DNA of 64,000 nt, taken from the NCBI GenBank assembly GCA_009692305.1, contig SHZK01000010.1:1-64000 (forward strand), given 5' to 3'. The translations under genes were made by a program, and so were the position numbers. How positions within the stretch are numbered: position 1 is the first letter of the stretch; every line of letters begins with the position of its first letter. The notes beneath the pieces were generated by a model that was given only the letters and a program-made list of their open reading frames with translations, had not been told where the DNA came from and did no database searches. Below are positions 63,928 to 64,000 of this stretch, piece by piece. This DNA comes from Gammaproteobacteria bacterium. Lineage in GTDB: Bacteria > Pseudomonadota > Gammaproteobacteria > Pseudomonadales > Pseudohongiellaceae.

Positions 63928-64000
63928 AGTAAGGTGAGTGTATCAGCTTGCTGCTAGTGATGGCGGTGTCACTGGGAAAATTAAACCTGCATAACGCAAA

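Overview
The window looks like a chromosome segment of a free-living, probably aquatic, gammaproteobacterium. I infer this from the style of the protein families (ArfB, PpnP, Pal, HinT, FadH, fused SelD) and the many acyl-CoA genes; I cannot name a genus. There are no rRNA genes, no recognisable tRNA genes, no CRISPR array, no intact transposase and no phage genes. Density is that of an ordinary core or catabolic chromosome, but several intergenic regions hold structured repeats.

Layout. 0-5 kb: end of a PepSY membrane protein, a TerB-like/BRCT gene broken by one in-frame TAA, then a rightward run of a small membrane protein, a thioredoxin-like fusion protein, a UGSC-family selenoprotein whose Sec codon is an in-frame TGA followed by a bacterial SECIS hairpin, and a thiolase. 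5-6.4 kb: small genes including arfB. 6.6-11.6 kb: a complete Liv-type ABC importer. 11.6-18.4 kb: S1/P1 nuclease, fused anthranilate synthase trpE(G) with a trp leader peptide (two Trp codons) and attenuator, a CocE-type hydrolase and an LLM flavin oxidoreductase. 18.7-23.9 kb: small secreted and stress-type proteins (VOC, SGNH, OsmC, PpnP, cupin). 23.9-32.3 kb: a leftward beta-oxidation operon (thiolase, FadB-like, alcohol dehydrogenase, two unequal acyl-CoA dehydrogenases) and a divergent third dehydrogenase. 32.3-37.7 kb: cytochrome-like lipoprotein, voltage-sensor-only protein, FadH-like reductase, a repeat-rich gap, and a split spermidine-synthase-like pair. 37.9-43 kb: a leftward operon of two acyl-CoA dehydrogenases, histidine phosphatase, ACAD10/11-like kinase and SDR. 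43-55 kb: Pal-like lipoprotein, Lnb-like membrane protein with esterase, aldo/keto reductase, a TPP enzyme with an amidohydrolase, HAD phosphatase, thioesterase, patatin, MFS and YceI. 55-64 kb: FAD-oxidoreductase/SelD fusion, TPR protein, putative aminopeptidase, glutaminyl cyclase, HinT, MtnA and an aldolase/SDR fusion.

Themes. Three acyl-CoA blocks (thiolase at 3.7 kb, operons at 24-31 kb and 38-43 kb), FadH and the SDRs point to wide catabolism of lipid-like or branched/cyclic acids. The selenoprotein and the fused SelD belong to the same trait, selenium use, although selA, selB and selC are not in this window. MtnA plus the aldolase/dehydrogenase fusion suggests salvage of methylthioribose or deoxyribose carbon. 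The best candidates for something little described are the UGSC selenoprotein operon, a three-copy family of 120-140 bp intergenic hairpins whose stems appear to covary, and the complementary degeneration of one ATP site in the Liv importer.
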